Positions 54,760 through 64,000 of a DNA stretch of 64,000 bases are shown in pieces (positions within the stretch are counted from its first letter, which is position 1; each line of letters opens with the position of its first letter). The notes under the pieces were generated by a model. The model saw nothing but the letters and a program-made list of their open reading frames with translations, had not been told where the DNA came from and searched no databases. Origin of the DNA: Ligula intestinalis (lineage: Eukaryota; Platyhelminthes; Cestoda; Diphyllobothriidea; Diphyllobothriidae). The stretch spans positions 5,751,778 through 5,815,777 of the forward strand of contig JAYGXS010000007.1 in NCBI GenBank assembly GCA_036362985.1, in the 5' to 3' direction. The translations under genes and the position numbers were made by a program.

Positions 54760-55830
54760 CTTAAGTAGTATGCAGTTAGCTCATTGATTTTCACTGCCCT
54801 TAAAAATTCACATATATTTTGCAGAGAGCATTCACAAAATGGCAAAACTGTCTTGTAGGGCCGTCTAAATATATATATTTTTCCCGCCGAACTTTCTTAC
54901 CGAATTTGTGGTTAAACATTTAACTCTTGGTTAACGAGTGTAAATGAATATTTGGTTGTGTTGAAAGTAATCAAAGAACATTGACTTAAGCCGGTAATAA
55001 TTGTTTCAAGGAGCTTAATATAATCAACTCCATCAACATAAACTTCTGTTGTTCAGGCAACTGATGTCTACTGATGGAAATTCGAGCTTATATTGGCGGA
55101 ATTTAACGAGAAATGATAAAGTTCGGCTACTGCAAAATGCAAAAGTAGTTTATTATTATAAGTCAAAGGCAAATACGACACACAAAATTATTCTTTCTTG
55201 TACTCGTTTGGTAGCAAAGTACGCCTTCTTTAATTTTATAATTAAAGGAAGGGTATATTTCGGCTTTACGAAAAATTTGTAATTATGGGATACATAACGA
55301 CTGTAAAACCCTCATTCGTAATACATCATATCCGTCAATTTATTAATGTTGCCTATAAGCTATACAGCATAGTCCACATCTAGTGCAATATTTTATGATA
55401 AATATACGACCTGCTCCTCATAGCGTAGAGGAATGTATGATTTTCCTTAGAAAGGATGCATGCAGCACGCAGGTATGGAATCTCGATTTCAAAGTTACTC
55501 AGCAATTTATGCATTTTAAAACCGAAATATAATCCTCTTTTAAGTGTTAAATTTGAAGAAGACGTAATTTGCTAATAAACTACTACAACAAAATAATCTT
55601 TTGTGAATCTTTTCTATAAAATATGTTAGAACTTATAAGGACGTAGCCTTTTTGTGGAGAATATACTTTTCGAAGCAGTCAGAATGAAGTTCGTTAAAAA
55701 AGCCGGCATCCTAAAATGACTGAAATTCCTTCAGACATTAGCCTGTACGACAATCAGTATTACACCCCTACTTAATGTCAGTTTGCGGCATTTTGCATGA
55801 ACTGCCGACCGTACTGTCGTTGCTGTCTAT
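54760..55830. mobile_element. AT-rich foldback arms
   Basis: Left-arm type sequence occurs at ~54760-54850 and ~55130-55440 (TCTTGTACTCGTTTGGTAGC, TTCTTTAATTTTATAATTA); right-arm type at ~55535-55640 (AGACGTAATTTGCTAATAAA) and the terminal block at 55700-55822 (CGTTAAAAAAGCCGGCATCC, ATCAGTATTACACCCC). Complex nest, boundaries uncertain. Confidence 0.5.
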
Positions 55831-56029
55831 GTGCAACTGCAATGAATATGAAAAAAAGGATTCCGGCAGTCATCTGCTCAGTTCAGATTTATTGAGGGAA
55901 AAATAGGCAAACGACTTTGAGCTCCCGAATGGGTGACATTCAAGCGGTTTACAAATTACGGCCGGAGACTGGAATGCGCGGACAGATAAAACTGCCCCAG
56001 CGATCAGTCATGCCCTCGGAAAGTATGTC

Positions 56030-56300
56030 AACAGTAATTAATGTTCCCACTCGTTCATGGACCGCTAGCGGAACGCATCTGTCCCGCTCTTATTTCTCGG
56101 ACCATGACAGCAGCCGCATAGCGGCTAGCAGGCCGAGGCAGATAGTATTGCTGGCAAAGACAAGCGCGAGACTGTAATGGCCATTTTTTGGCTTATGCTT
56201 AGAGCCATTTCAGACTCCGTGGGTAGTGTGTAGACTCGGGTGGTGCACTATTTGGAGCTACATATGACGGGCTGACGACGCCTAATAAGCCGTGCGGCAG
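56030..56300. mobile_element. Two tRNA-SINE bodies
   Basis: 56030-56170 resembles 52770-52930 (GAACGCATCTGTCCCGCTCT, CAGCAGCCGCATAGCGGCTA). 56200-56300 reads GTGTGTAGACTCGGGTGGTG and GACGGGCTGACGACGCCTAA, the SINE body in plus orientation. Confidence 0.45.
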
Positions 56301-56309
56301 ATTCCCTGG

Positions 56310-58840
56310 TTTAGTTGCGACTGGTCGATATCGGGTTCCAATATCCCAACAGACAGCCGTGGATTCGGTTTCCAAAATATGGGAGAAACATCGCACAGAC
56401 GGTTTGCATTCGGGTGGGAAACTGTTGTTCTCCGTGGGCCACGCGTTATGGGGCACCGAGCACAGCTCGCATCTAACTTTTTTAGCTAGATGTTCACCAT
56501 TCCCAGTTGTCAGCGTAGCTAAAGAAGCAAACCGAAATTGCCAGGATACCACTAGTAGCCCGGCCTTGCTGAAAAGACGTACCGCTTGGCCACCTTGCGT
56601 GTGTGAGGAATGGGCCCACTTTCGCCCGCTTTATCGTTGCCAAACATCAGGTTAAATAATTCTTCCTATTATTTCAACTTTTATACGCTCTTCTATTTTA
56701 ATTACTTTTTCCTTCGGCTGATACGACCCACTCACAAAACCCCTATTATCACCGATCCCGTAAAAGAGAAGTCTGGGGTTTGCTGTGACTGTGGTGTTAA
56801 GTAGAAGGAATCGCTGCCCCCAAGCGATCCGTCATGCCCTCGGAAGGTTTGTCAACATAAATTGGTGTTCAGCTTTTTAATTTCCTGCAAAATTAATTTG
56901 TATCCGCGGTATATATTGATGTTGTAACGTGCCATACTAACAGCCTAGGTACAAGCTAAAAGGCCCAGGCACGTGTTTCGCCGGTATTCTGCCGCTGTTT
57001 GACACAGCTGCGAGGGATCCGGCTCATCAGTGGATCCCCTAGCTTTCCCTGTCTGCTTTCTGGTTGATGTGACAATGCGAAAGATCGCTGGGTTTAGTTG
57101 GGGCTGGTTGACATCTGGTTCCAACAGCCGCGGATTCAGTATCGAAAGTACGGAAGGAACATCGCACATACTGTTTGCATTCGGGTGGGAAACTGTAGAT
57201 CTCGTTGTGCCACGGGGTATGTGGAACCTAGACGAGCAACGAGCAGAGTTCGCATCTCACGGTGTTTTCGAAAGTCCTTTTAGTTAGAAGTTCACTATGC
57301 TTAATCGTTGACGTAGCGAAAGAAGCAAACCGAAATCGCTAGGATGCCACTAGCAGTCCCACTTTCCTGGAAAAACGTAACGCCTCGCGTGCGTGAGCCC
57401 GTCTACAAACTAGTCATCACTGAGAGTTCATTCTCTCACCTGAACCAAAGTAGGTGCAAAGCCCCAAGACTCAGTATTGGTCGACATTACCAAATCGGAA
57501 GAAAATATGAGGAGGTTTGACAGATTTGCTTAATTTGAGTTGAACCAATTGTGAAAAAAACCGAGGCGTTCGGCGGGATTTGAACCCGCGTATCAGAGAA
57601 GGCCTTTACCGGCGGCCAACCGCTAAGCCACAAACGTCCCGCCTCACGCCATGAATTTAATCACACTTGGGTCGATATTACCCGCCCAACTTTACCGCTC
57701 GTATGGAATCCACCAATAAGGAACAGCAAGCTGACTGCCCAAGCAGGATTTCCTAAGCAATCATCTAGAATCCACCAGAATGACTACTAGGCTGACGCAA
57801 TTATTAGGGGGTTTGGCAGATTTGCTTAATTTGAGTTGACCCAATTGAAGGAAATACTAGACGCAGCCAGATCGCCAGAAGCTTCAAAATTCAAAGCACT
57901 GTGGCATTAGACGACAGAAGGCCGACCTAAACGAATACTAGAAGACTGCACCGCAAATAGACCGAGCTGTCACTGTCGACGACACACAAAAACAGTCCTA
58001 TCAGGTTCTCTGACGTTCTTCGAAGTGCAATTCAGCGCTCACTAAAGTCATAAAAATAATCACAGGCCCCTTTATCCATTCATCAAGTGAACGGCTGTCG
58101 CGCTGGAAAAAGCACTGCCCGTATCGTTCAGAAGGCGAACGCTGGAGGCGCATGGTTAGGTCTCGGTCATAGTTGTCGCTAAAAACGCAAAGTGAGCAAT
58201 TCAGGACCAGTGTACTGGTCTTTTGCCTTCATTTCCAACCGGATGGAGAAAATATTTAAGAAAGTGTTGGCCACTCAACCTATCCTACAGGACCGGTCAA
58301 AAACCAATCAAGCGTCTTCCTCAAAGGCAAATGAGACAAGAATGAATGACACGGCTTAACTGGCGCTGCCATGTGGATCTTTATGAGTCCCCCGGAAGCA
58401 TTTTCAACCTACCAGAAAAATAAGGACACGCAAAAGCAGGGTATTGACCGTGCTGGCGGAGGCTACATCGACCAAATATAGGAATGTAGGAATAATAGAA
58501 GCTCTGTTTTATGTAATAACGCCAGCCCTCTCCACGCGGGCGTCCAAACAGGGCGCGGCCGCTTCGCATCTGGATCCTGTTGACAACAGGGTCGTGCTTA
58601 ACCGCAAATGCCTTACAGCTCTCAACTTCGGCATTCCGCAGAATAATGTAAGGTCCGACGGTTTACGGTGTGTACGAGTGGGACGCCGAACGAAAAAATT
58701 CAACAAGCGTCTGGCCAACGATGGCAGAACATACGCCAAATTGCTTCGTAATTAGCTGGTCTCTGCGGACAGCCAGATTAGCACCTGTGACCTAGACAAT
58801 ACAGACAAAATTGTGTACTTAATCTGGGACTAAAATACAG
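56310..58840. repeat. Repeat-rich stretch with duplicated segments
   Basis: 56340-56500 and 57100-57290 are direct duplicates (GGTTCCAA, CCGxGGATTC, CATCGCAxA, GGTTTGCATTCGGGTGGGAA). 56925-57070 is one copy of the 5260/58850 repeat. A tRNA-in-the-middle SINE lies at 57510-57850. 57850-58840 has a 103-codon frame (58444-58755) I cannot assign; I see no gene there. Confidence 0.5.
57510..57850 (-). mobile_element. SINE with tRNA-like unit between direct repeats
   Basis: Minus strand: TCAACTCAAATTAAGCAAAT, body with GACTACTAGGCTGACGCAA-type start in reverse and GGTAAAGTTGGGCGGGTAAT, then GGGACGTTTGTGGCTTAGCG (box A) and GCGGGTTCAAATCCCGC (perfect T-stem and box B), GAACGCC, then the CAACTCAAATTAAGCAAAT string again. 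The tRNA-like fold is good: GGCGTTC-type ends can pair and the T arm is perfect. Confidence 0.8.
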
Positions 58841-58849
58841 CAGACACTG

Positions 58850-59050
58850 GTGTTGTAACTTACCATAGTAACAGCTTAGGTACTAGCTAAAAGGCCCAGA
58901 CATTCGGGTTTCGCCGGTATTATGCCGCTGCTTGACAGAGCTGTGAGGGGTTCGGCTCATCAGCGGGTCCCCCAGCTCTCCCTGACTGCTTTCTGGTTGA
59001 TATACCGGTTTTAAAAGTTCAGCTTTTTAATCTCCAGAGAAATTAAAAAA
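58850..59050 (+). repeat. Copy of the 5260/56925 repeat
   Basis: GTAACAGCTTAGGTACTAGC, AAAAGGCCCAGAC, TTTCGCCGGTATTATGCCGC, CAGCGGGTCCCCCAGCTC and GTTCAGCTTTTTAAT match 56870-57070 almost throughout. Confidence 0.7.
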
Positions 59051-59214
59051 CTGAACAGCAGACACTTGATCAGTGTTGCAGTATTTCGTATTTTCTATCT
59101 TCAGAAATATCCACCCAAATCCTGAAATGTGCTTTCCAGTAGAACGTACTAGTAACGTATGGTTCTAGTATTTATTAGCATGCGACTTAATCTCAATATA
59201 CAGTAGACGCCACG

Positions 59215-62200
59215 GATCACGCAACATTTCGACATAGGCGAAAGATTGATACTCTTTCGCTTATCGGTATTGACTCAGGTTGTGATACTGATTACCGTGC
59301 AGTCTATTCTGAAGTTTATTCCGTCATGATAGGATGCGGGCTTTTTTACGAGCTTCGTTCTGACTACCAGCAAAAAGTATCGATTGTAAAAACTGTAGTA
59401 TGCCTTTTCATCATTAATTTTGACTGCTTTTATAAGTTCAAATATATTTTATGGAAGACATGCACGAAAAAATATTTCTTGGGCTTGTTTGATAGCAAAT
59501 TACGTCTTCTTTAAATTTTATACTCAAAGAAAGGGTAGCTTTCAGTTATAAAAAAATTGTTAATTATGAACTTTTTTACATTTGTGAGGCGTTTATTCAT
59601 AATACACCGTATCCATAAATTTATTAATGCTGCCTATACTGCATAAAGTATGTTCACCATCTATTTCAATATTTTAAGTCATTTATGTGACTTCTTCCTC
59701 AAATAGTAGGCGAAAACGTAGTTTTCCTCAAACCGGATGTACACAGTGCGCAGTGTTTAAACCTTGAATTCGAGTGTAGCAGTCACTAGGTTAGAAAATT
59801 ATTCAGCTATTGAGCAACTAGCGTACTCTGTAAAAAATGACCACTTAACAGTATGCCTTTTGGTCATGGACTTTCACGGCCTTAAGAAATTCAAACTTAG
59901 TTTACAGAAAAAAATGCACAAAAATATTCTTTTTTGTACAGGTGTGGCAGCAAATTATACCTTCTTCAAATTTTATGCTTAAAGAAAGGGTATCTATGGT
60001 TTTAAGGAAAAATTCTAATTATGAGAGTTTTTTGAGCATGAAATAAGCATTCATCGAGCAGCATACCTGCCCATTTGTTAAGGCTACTTATATACAACTT
60101 GGTCCACATCCGTAGCAAAGTCTGATGCAAATTATATGACTTCTTCCTCACACTGCAGGGGAATGCTTACTTATCTTAACACAGGGTGTATATGGCCCAC
60201 GGAGGCCTTGAGTTCGAGTGTAATGGCCGGTACGGTCCAAAATTTCAGAATTTCGGCTGACATTTCATGAGATAGAGAATTTACTGTAAAGTTGACAAAT
60301 ACTGCATACTTAATGCTATTTTCAGAAGGAGAAGTTTTATCGAACACCAGAATCATGATTTTATTGGTTTGAGCTCTCAGGCTTCTGCAGGAGTCCATCG
60401 TCAGAGATGGGGAAGCAGCAACCAATGGGGTGACTAGTTCTAGCGTGTACAAATCAACCAAAATTTGAACGTGTAGAAAGTCAACAATTGTATGTTTTGG
60501 CCGCCGATTCGCCACTGTGGGCTGTTAGTCTGTGTTGGTGGGCGAGATCGGCGTGTTGGGTGGGAATATTTACAGAATGGAGATACCTGCGCAGGGCAAA
60601 ATATGCGGCACCGGTTAACTGGGTTATCATCCCATGCCTAGGCTTCAATCAGTTCTCGGCCCGTCTTGCTGCCCACGTGGGCAATTACCTCCGCGGCTGA
60701 GAAGTTGAATTCGTGAGCCGTCTTCTATCCCTCTCCTATGACTCTTAATTGACTCTTTCGCCTATAAATGTTGCTTGTTTTCGTTGACGATTTTATTTCT
60801 GTAAATATTCCCACACAACACGCCGATCTAGCCCACTAGCACAGACGGACAGCCCACAGTGGCGAGTCGGCGGCCAAAACACGCAATTATTGATTTTCTA
60901 TAAGTTCAAATTTTATTTGTTTTTCCACACGCCAGAAATAGCCACCCCGTTGGTTGCTGTTTTCCCATCTCTGACGACGGACTCCTGTAGGAGCCCTAAA
61001 GCTCAGATCAATAAAATCGTGATTCCGGTGTTCGATAAGACTTCTTTTTCTCAAATATACACATTCCTGGAATGCGAAAAATTTGCCTCAATACTTAATT
61101 TTTCTTGCAGTATTTCGTGTTATTGCTCCCTTCTATCATTATAAAATAGGGTGTGTCATTCGAAAAGAGGAACTACGTAGAAGAAATCGGCAGAAGGAGC
61201 TTACCGTCATGTTGCTGTTCTTCACGTACCGGCATACCTAAAAGGAATCAGGAAAAAAATCCAAATTTAAAACAAAAGTCGCTGCACAGGATTCGTCTAT
61301 TAGAGAAAATACATTTCTGTAGAGTTCAGTGTCTCTTGTCTAGCAAAGACCTTCTCTACTGATCAAGTTCTTGCCAGCGTTTACTCAACATAATAATAAG
61401 GAGCATTGCACTCACCCGAAAAAATGCGATAAAGTGGCTAAGTTGAAAAGGAAATCTGACGTAAAAGTAAGCATACGCAGTCAGGCGTTGCACACTTTGT
61501 AAGAGTAAAAAGTGTGGGAGAATATTGTAATCTTGAAACTAAGGCGTGTCCTCAAATTCTTTGCACGTTAATTACACACTCAGAGTTTCAAAAGTAATAT
61601 ATATTTAACTTTATACTTTACGCTACTTTATTTACTTTACGGGAAATCTTCATTTGACCATTAGGACGGCTTCTAGGCATCGAAAAAGGAGCTTCTGGGG
61701 TTCTCAGAGGCGATTGACTGCCTTTATAAATTTCAGTATATTTTATTGAAAACGTAAACGAAAAAATGGTTATTGTACTCGTTTAGTAGCAAATTACGGC
61801 TTCTTTAAATTTTATTCTTAAATAAAGGGTATCCGTCGGTTTTAAAAATTTTTAATCATGAGCTTTCTTACGATTGTGATGTATTCATTCATCATACACC
61901 GTATCCATCATTTTATTAATGCTGCCTATACTGTATAAGGCATGTTCCACATCTATTGCAACATTTTATGAGAACTATGCGACTTCTTCATCAAACTCTA
62001 TGCGAAAACGTACTTTTCCTTAAACAGGATGTACACAGAGCTCAGATTGTAAACCTTGAATTCAAGTGTAGCAGTCAGTAGATTTCAAAATTATTCGTCA
62101 ATTCATATTTTTTTAATACCGAAAGATACTCTTTCTTCAAAAAAAACATTTAAAGAAGGCGTAATTTGCTACCAAACGAGTACAACAAATAATTTTTTCA

Positions 62201-62482
62201 TGCATGTTTTCCAGAAAATATATTTAAATTTATTAAAGGTAGTCAAAATCGATGATAAAAACGCATACTGTCAAAGTACTTACTTTCTACAGTACGCACG
62301 TTTTGTTAGCGGCCAGAAATAAACTCGTTAAAAAGCCGACACCCTAGCATGACTGAAATAACTTCAGAATGGACTACACGATAATCAGTATCACAACCTG
62401 AGTCAATGCCGATTGGCGAGAGAGTATCAATATTCCGCATATGCCGGCATGTTGCACGAATTCTGGCGCGTACTGCAGAACT
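59215..62482. mobile_element. Foldback element with nested PLE material
   Basis: The left end (59220-59400: TCGGTATTGACTCAGGTTGT, GATACTGATTACCGTGCAGT, GGATGCGGGCTTTTTTACGA) is an inverted relative of the right end (62290-62482: GTTAAAAAGCCGACACCCTA, GATAATCAGTATCACAACCT, GAGTCAATGCCGAT). AT-rich arms follow at 59420-59680 and 59830-60160 (left type) and 62115-62260 (right type), plus a hairpin at 61719-62255. PLE sequence (60180-61060) and the 18.4-kb-type repeat (61380-61610) are nested within. Confidence 0.6.
60180..61060. mobile_element. Inverted pair of Penelope-like 3' ends
   Basis: 60180-60570 (minus) and 60790-61060 (plus) are inverted copies: CAATAAAATCATGATTCTGG against CAATAAAATCGTGATTCCGG, GGTTGCTGCTTCCCCATCTC against GGTTGCTGTTTTCCCATCTC, and CACCAACACAGACTAACAGC-like against GCACAGACGGACAGCCCACA. 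The minus-strand side begins with an endonuclease C-terminus (RELIEA, stop, AWDDNPVNR) at 60690-60620. The ~220-base centre is not duplicated. PLEs are known for complex terminal repeats. Confidence 0.65.
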
Positions 62483-63519
62483 CTTCAAGCCTTTAAGATT
62501 CAGTTTCTCTGCGAGTTTCTTGCGGATTTTACCACAACAATCTCTGAAATTCTCCCCCAAAGTGTTCGTTTTTCTTTTTTGTAAGAGTATCTCTGCCTGC
62601 CTGTACTGTTGCCGCCAATACTTGACTATCCTGCTGGATACACAGATACAGTTTGAGCAACATCCATTCGCTTTATCGCACCTATAACTCGACCACTGGC
62701 CTCTGAGTTTCGCGTCATCAGGATGCCAGACACCGATTTTCACGGGTTTAGAGGTTTCTATTATACAGTATGGCGGCGAATGCTGCAAGCAAAATGCCGG
62801 AAGTTGCGAAAGGCTGGTAAGCACTCGCTAATCAACATTAAGTACCGCTGCAATCGTGCAGTCTAATCTCCAGTTTTTTTCCTGTCACGACAGGATGCCG
62901 ACGGCTCTGTGATGAGATTCTTTCTGACCGTTTACGAAAAGAAGATTCTGTAAAAACATGGCTACTTACAAAGTATGCATTTGTGCCATGGATTTCGACC
63001 GCCCTTATAAATTCAAATATATATTTTGATGGAAAACATGCACGAAAATATTTTTTTCTTGTACTCGTTTGGTTGGACATAACGCCTTCTTTAAATTGTA
63101 TACGTCGACAACAGGGTATCCTTCGGTTTTAGCAAAGTTTTTTACGACTGTGGGGTGTTCATTCATAATACATTATATCCGTCAATTTAATAATGCTGCT
63201 TACAATGAAGACAGCATGATCCACATCTATTGCGAAATTTTATGAGAGCTATGCAACCTTTTATTCAAACGGTAGGCCAACACATTTTGGAAACCCTGAA
63301 TTCAGGTGCAGCAGTCGGTGAATTTCAGAACTATTCGATCACTTATAAACTTTATAATACCGAAAGTTACCCTGTCTTTATGTATAACATTTAAAAAAGA
63401 CGTAATGTACAACCAAACGAGTACAAGAAAGAATATTTGTGTGTTTTCTATTAAGATATACTTGAATATATACAGGCAGTCAAAATCAACGATAAAAATG
63501 CATAGTATTTAAGTATACG

Positions 63520-63755
63520 GCTAATAAGCCAGAAATGACCATTCTGGTTTCCCTTTGCGTTGTCAGATCAACTTCTTCATCATATCACCTTTCTCATTAT
63601 GTGACGGTCATTGAGGTTTTGCGTTGCGAGCTCCTTGGCAAAGCGGAACTTAATTGTTCCTTGACTAGATCGGTGAAACACCTNNNNNNNNNNGGCAAAG
63701 CGGAACTTAATTGTTCCTTGACTAGATCGGTGAAACACCTCCATTCATTCATTTA
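63520..63755 (+). mobile_element. SINE 3' part containing the assembly gap
   Basis: TAATAAGCCAGAAATGACCA and TTCTGGTTTCCCTTTGCGTT match the SINE ends at 46360 and 52925. It ends with CCATTCATTCATTT. The run of 10 N lies inside it. Confidence 0.55.
63684..63693. other. Assembly gap (10 N) between identical 47-bp sequences
   Basis: 63637-63683 and 63694-63740 are identical (GGCAAAGCGGAACTTAATTG to GGTGAAACACCT). The most likely explanation is two contigs that overlap by 47 bases and were joined with a placeholder gap. Confidence 0.9.
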
Positions 63756-64000
63756 AGTATACATTTTTTCGGAATCTACATTTTATAAGCGATCAGAAAG
63801 AAGCTTGTTAAAAAGTCAGTGTCCTGACGTGACTGAAGCGACTTGAGATTAGACTGTACGATAATTAGTATTGCAATCCTACTTAATGTTGTTTTTCGGG
63901 TGATTACCGGTCTTTCGAAAACTGCGGCATTCTTCTTGCAGCACTCGCTATACTGTATGTGAACGGCTTTATTGTACAGAAAACAGTGCCTGTGAAGTTT

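Larger units (their letters stand above)
62764..63957. mobile_element. Foldback element with TACAGTAT-type termini
   Basis: The left terminus TACAGTATGGCG (62764) and right terminus CGCTATACTGTA (to 63957) are inverted repeats followed inward by matching GAATGCTGCAAGCAAAATGC / GCATTCTTCTTGCAGCACTC, AACATTAAGTA and CAGTCTAATCTC blocks and AT-rich arms (62985-63110, 63355-63500). TA at each edge suggests a Tc1/mariner-type MITE. A SINE (63520-63750) sits in the right arm. No protein is encoded. Confidence 0.7.

Noticed and set aside
58444..58755. 103-codon plus-strand frame
   Set aside because: No recognisable motif, neighbours are repeats, and no splice partners seen. Left unannotated as a gene.
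62306..62824. 172-codon minus-strand frame
   Set aside because: It runs across the ends of two foldback elements; its 3' half is the reverse of sequence repeated at 59.2, 53.3 and 63.8 kb in disrupted form. No domain is recognisable.

Overview
The window is a repeat-saturated stretch of an animal nuclear genome. The only host gene I can support is on the minus strand: a GPSM2/LGN/Pins-type protein (TPR-GoLoco adaptor of spindle orientation and G-alpha signalling). Seven coding exons can be joined with GT-AG junctions and matching phases, from an ATG at 52130 down to 1702. They give 541 residues: all eight TPR motifs, the capping helix after them, and a long Thr/Gln/Asp/Glu-rich linker. No GoLoco motif is visible, and the last exon ends at a good phase-1 donor, so the 3' end of the gene probably lies beyond base 1.

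The introns (about 10.0, 14.2, 6.3, 15.3, 0.85 and 2.2 kb, in transcript order) are made almost entirely of decayed transposable elements. I recognise: many Penelope-like element (PLE) remnants with GIY-YIG endonuclease motifs; two non-LTR families (one with an LAQLRSG...CPDC 3' end, one RTE-like); a mariner-like element with intact 26-bp terminal inverted repeats, TA flanks and a truncated transposase; a Tc1-like transposase tail; several tRNA-derived SINEs; foldback elements with arms of hundreds of bases; and solo-LTR-like pieces.

Layout: 1-1.7 kb LINE and RTE 3' ends; 1.7-5.7 kb exons 7, 6 and 5; 5.7-21 kb intron 4 (PLE fragments, a nested inverted-repeat element at 7.6-10.7 kb, GC-rich tandem units at 11.5-14.3 kb, Tc1-associated repeats at 18-20.7 kb); 21 kb exon 4; 21.1-27.4 kb intron 3 (RTE, LINE and SINE pieces); 27.4 kb exon 3; 27.5-41.7 kb intron 2 (mariner-like element, PLE 3' ends, AT-rich foldbacks, LTR-like modules); 41.8 kb exon 2, immediately preceded on the minus strand by a tandem array that repeats the first ~40 bases of exon 2; 44.7-51.9 kb rest of intron 1 (microsatellite, the best preserved PLE, SINEs); 52 kb exon 1; 52.3-64 kb upstream sequence with a second, diverged copy of the exon-1 start, then nested foldbacks and PLEs, and a 10-N gap flanked by identical 47-bp sequences.

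The source is probably a flatworm with a large genome, plausibly a cestode. This is an inference from the PLE/RTE/SINE mix and long TE-filled introns, not proven by the sequence. I see no bacterial-type operon, CRISPR array or rRNA. The least ordinary signals are the partial-exon duplications around GPSM2 exons 1 and 2, the SINE family whose tRNA-like unit sits between direct repeats, the large foldback family, and possible hammerhead-like motifs in PLE ends.
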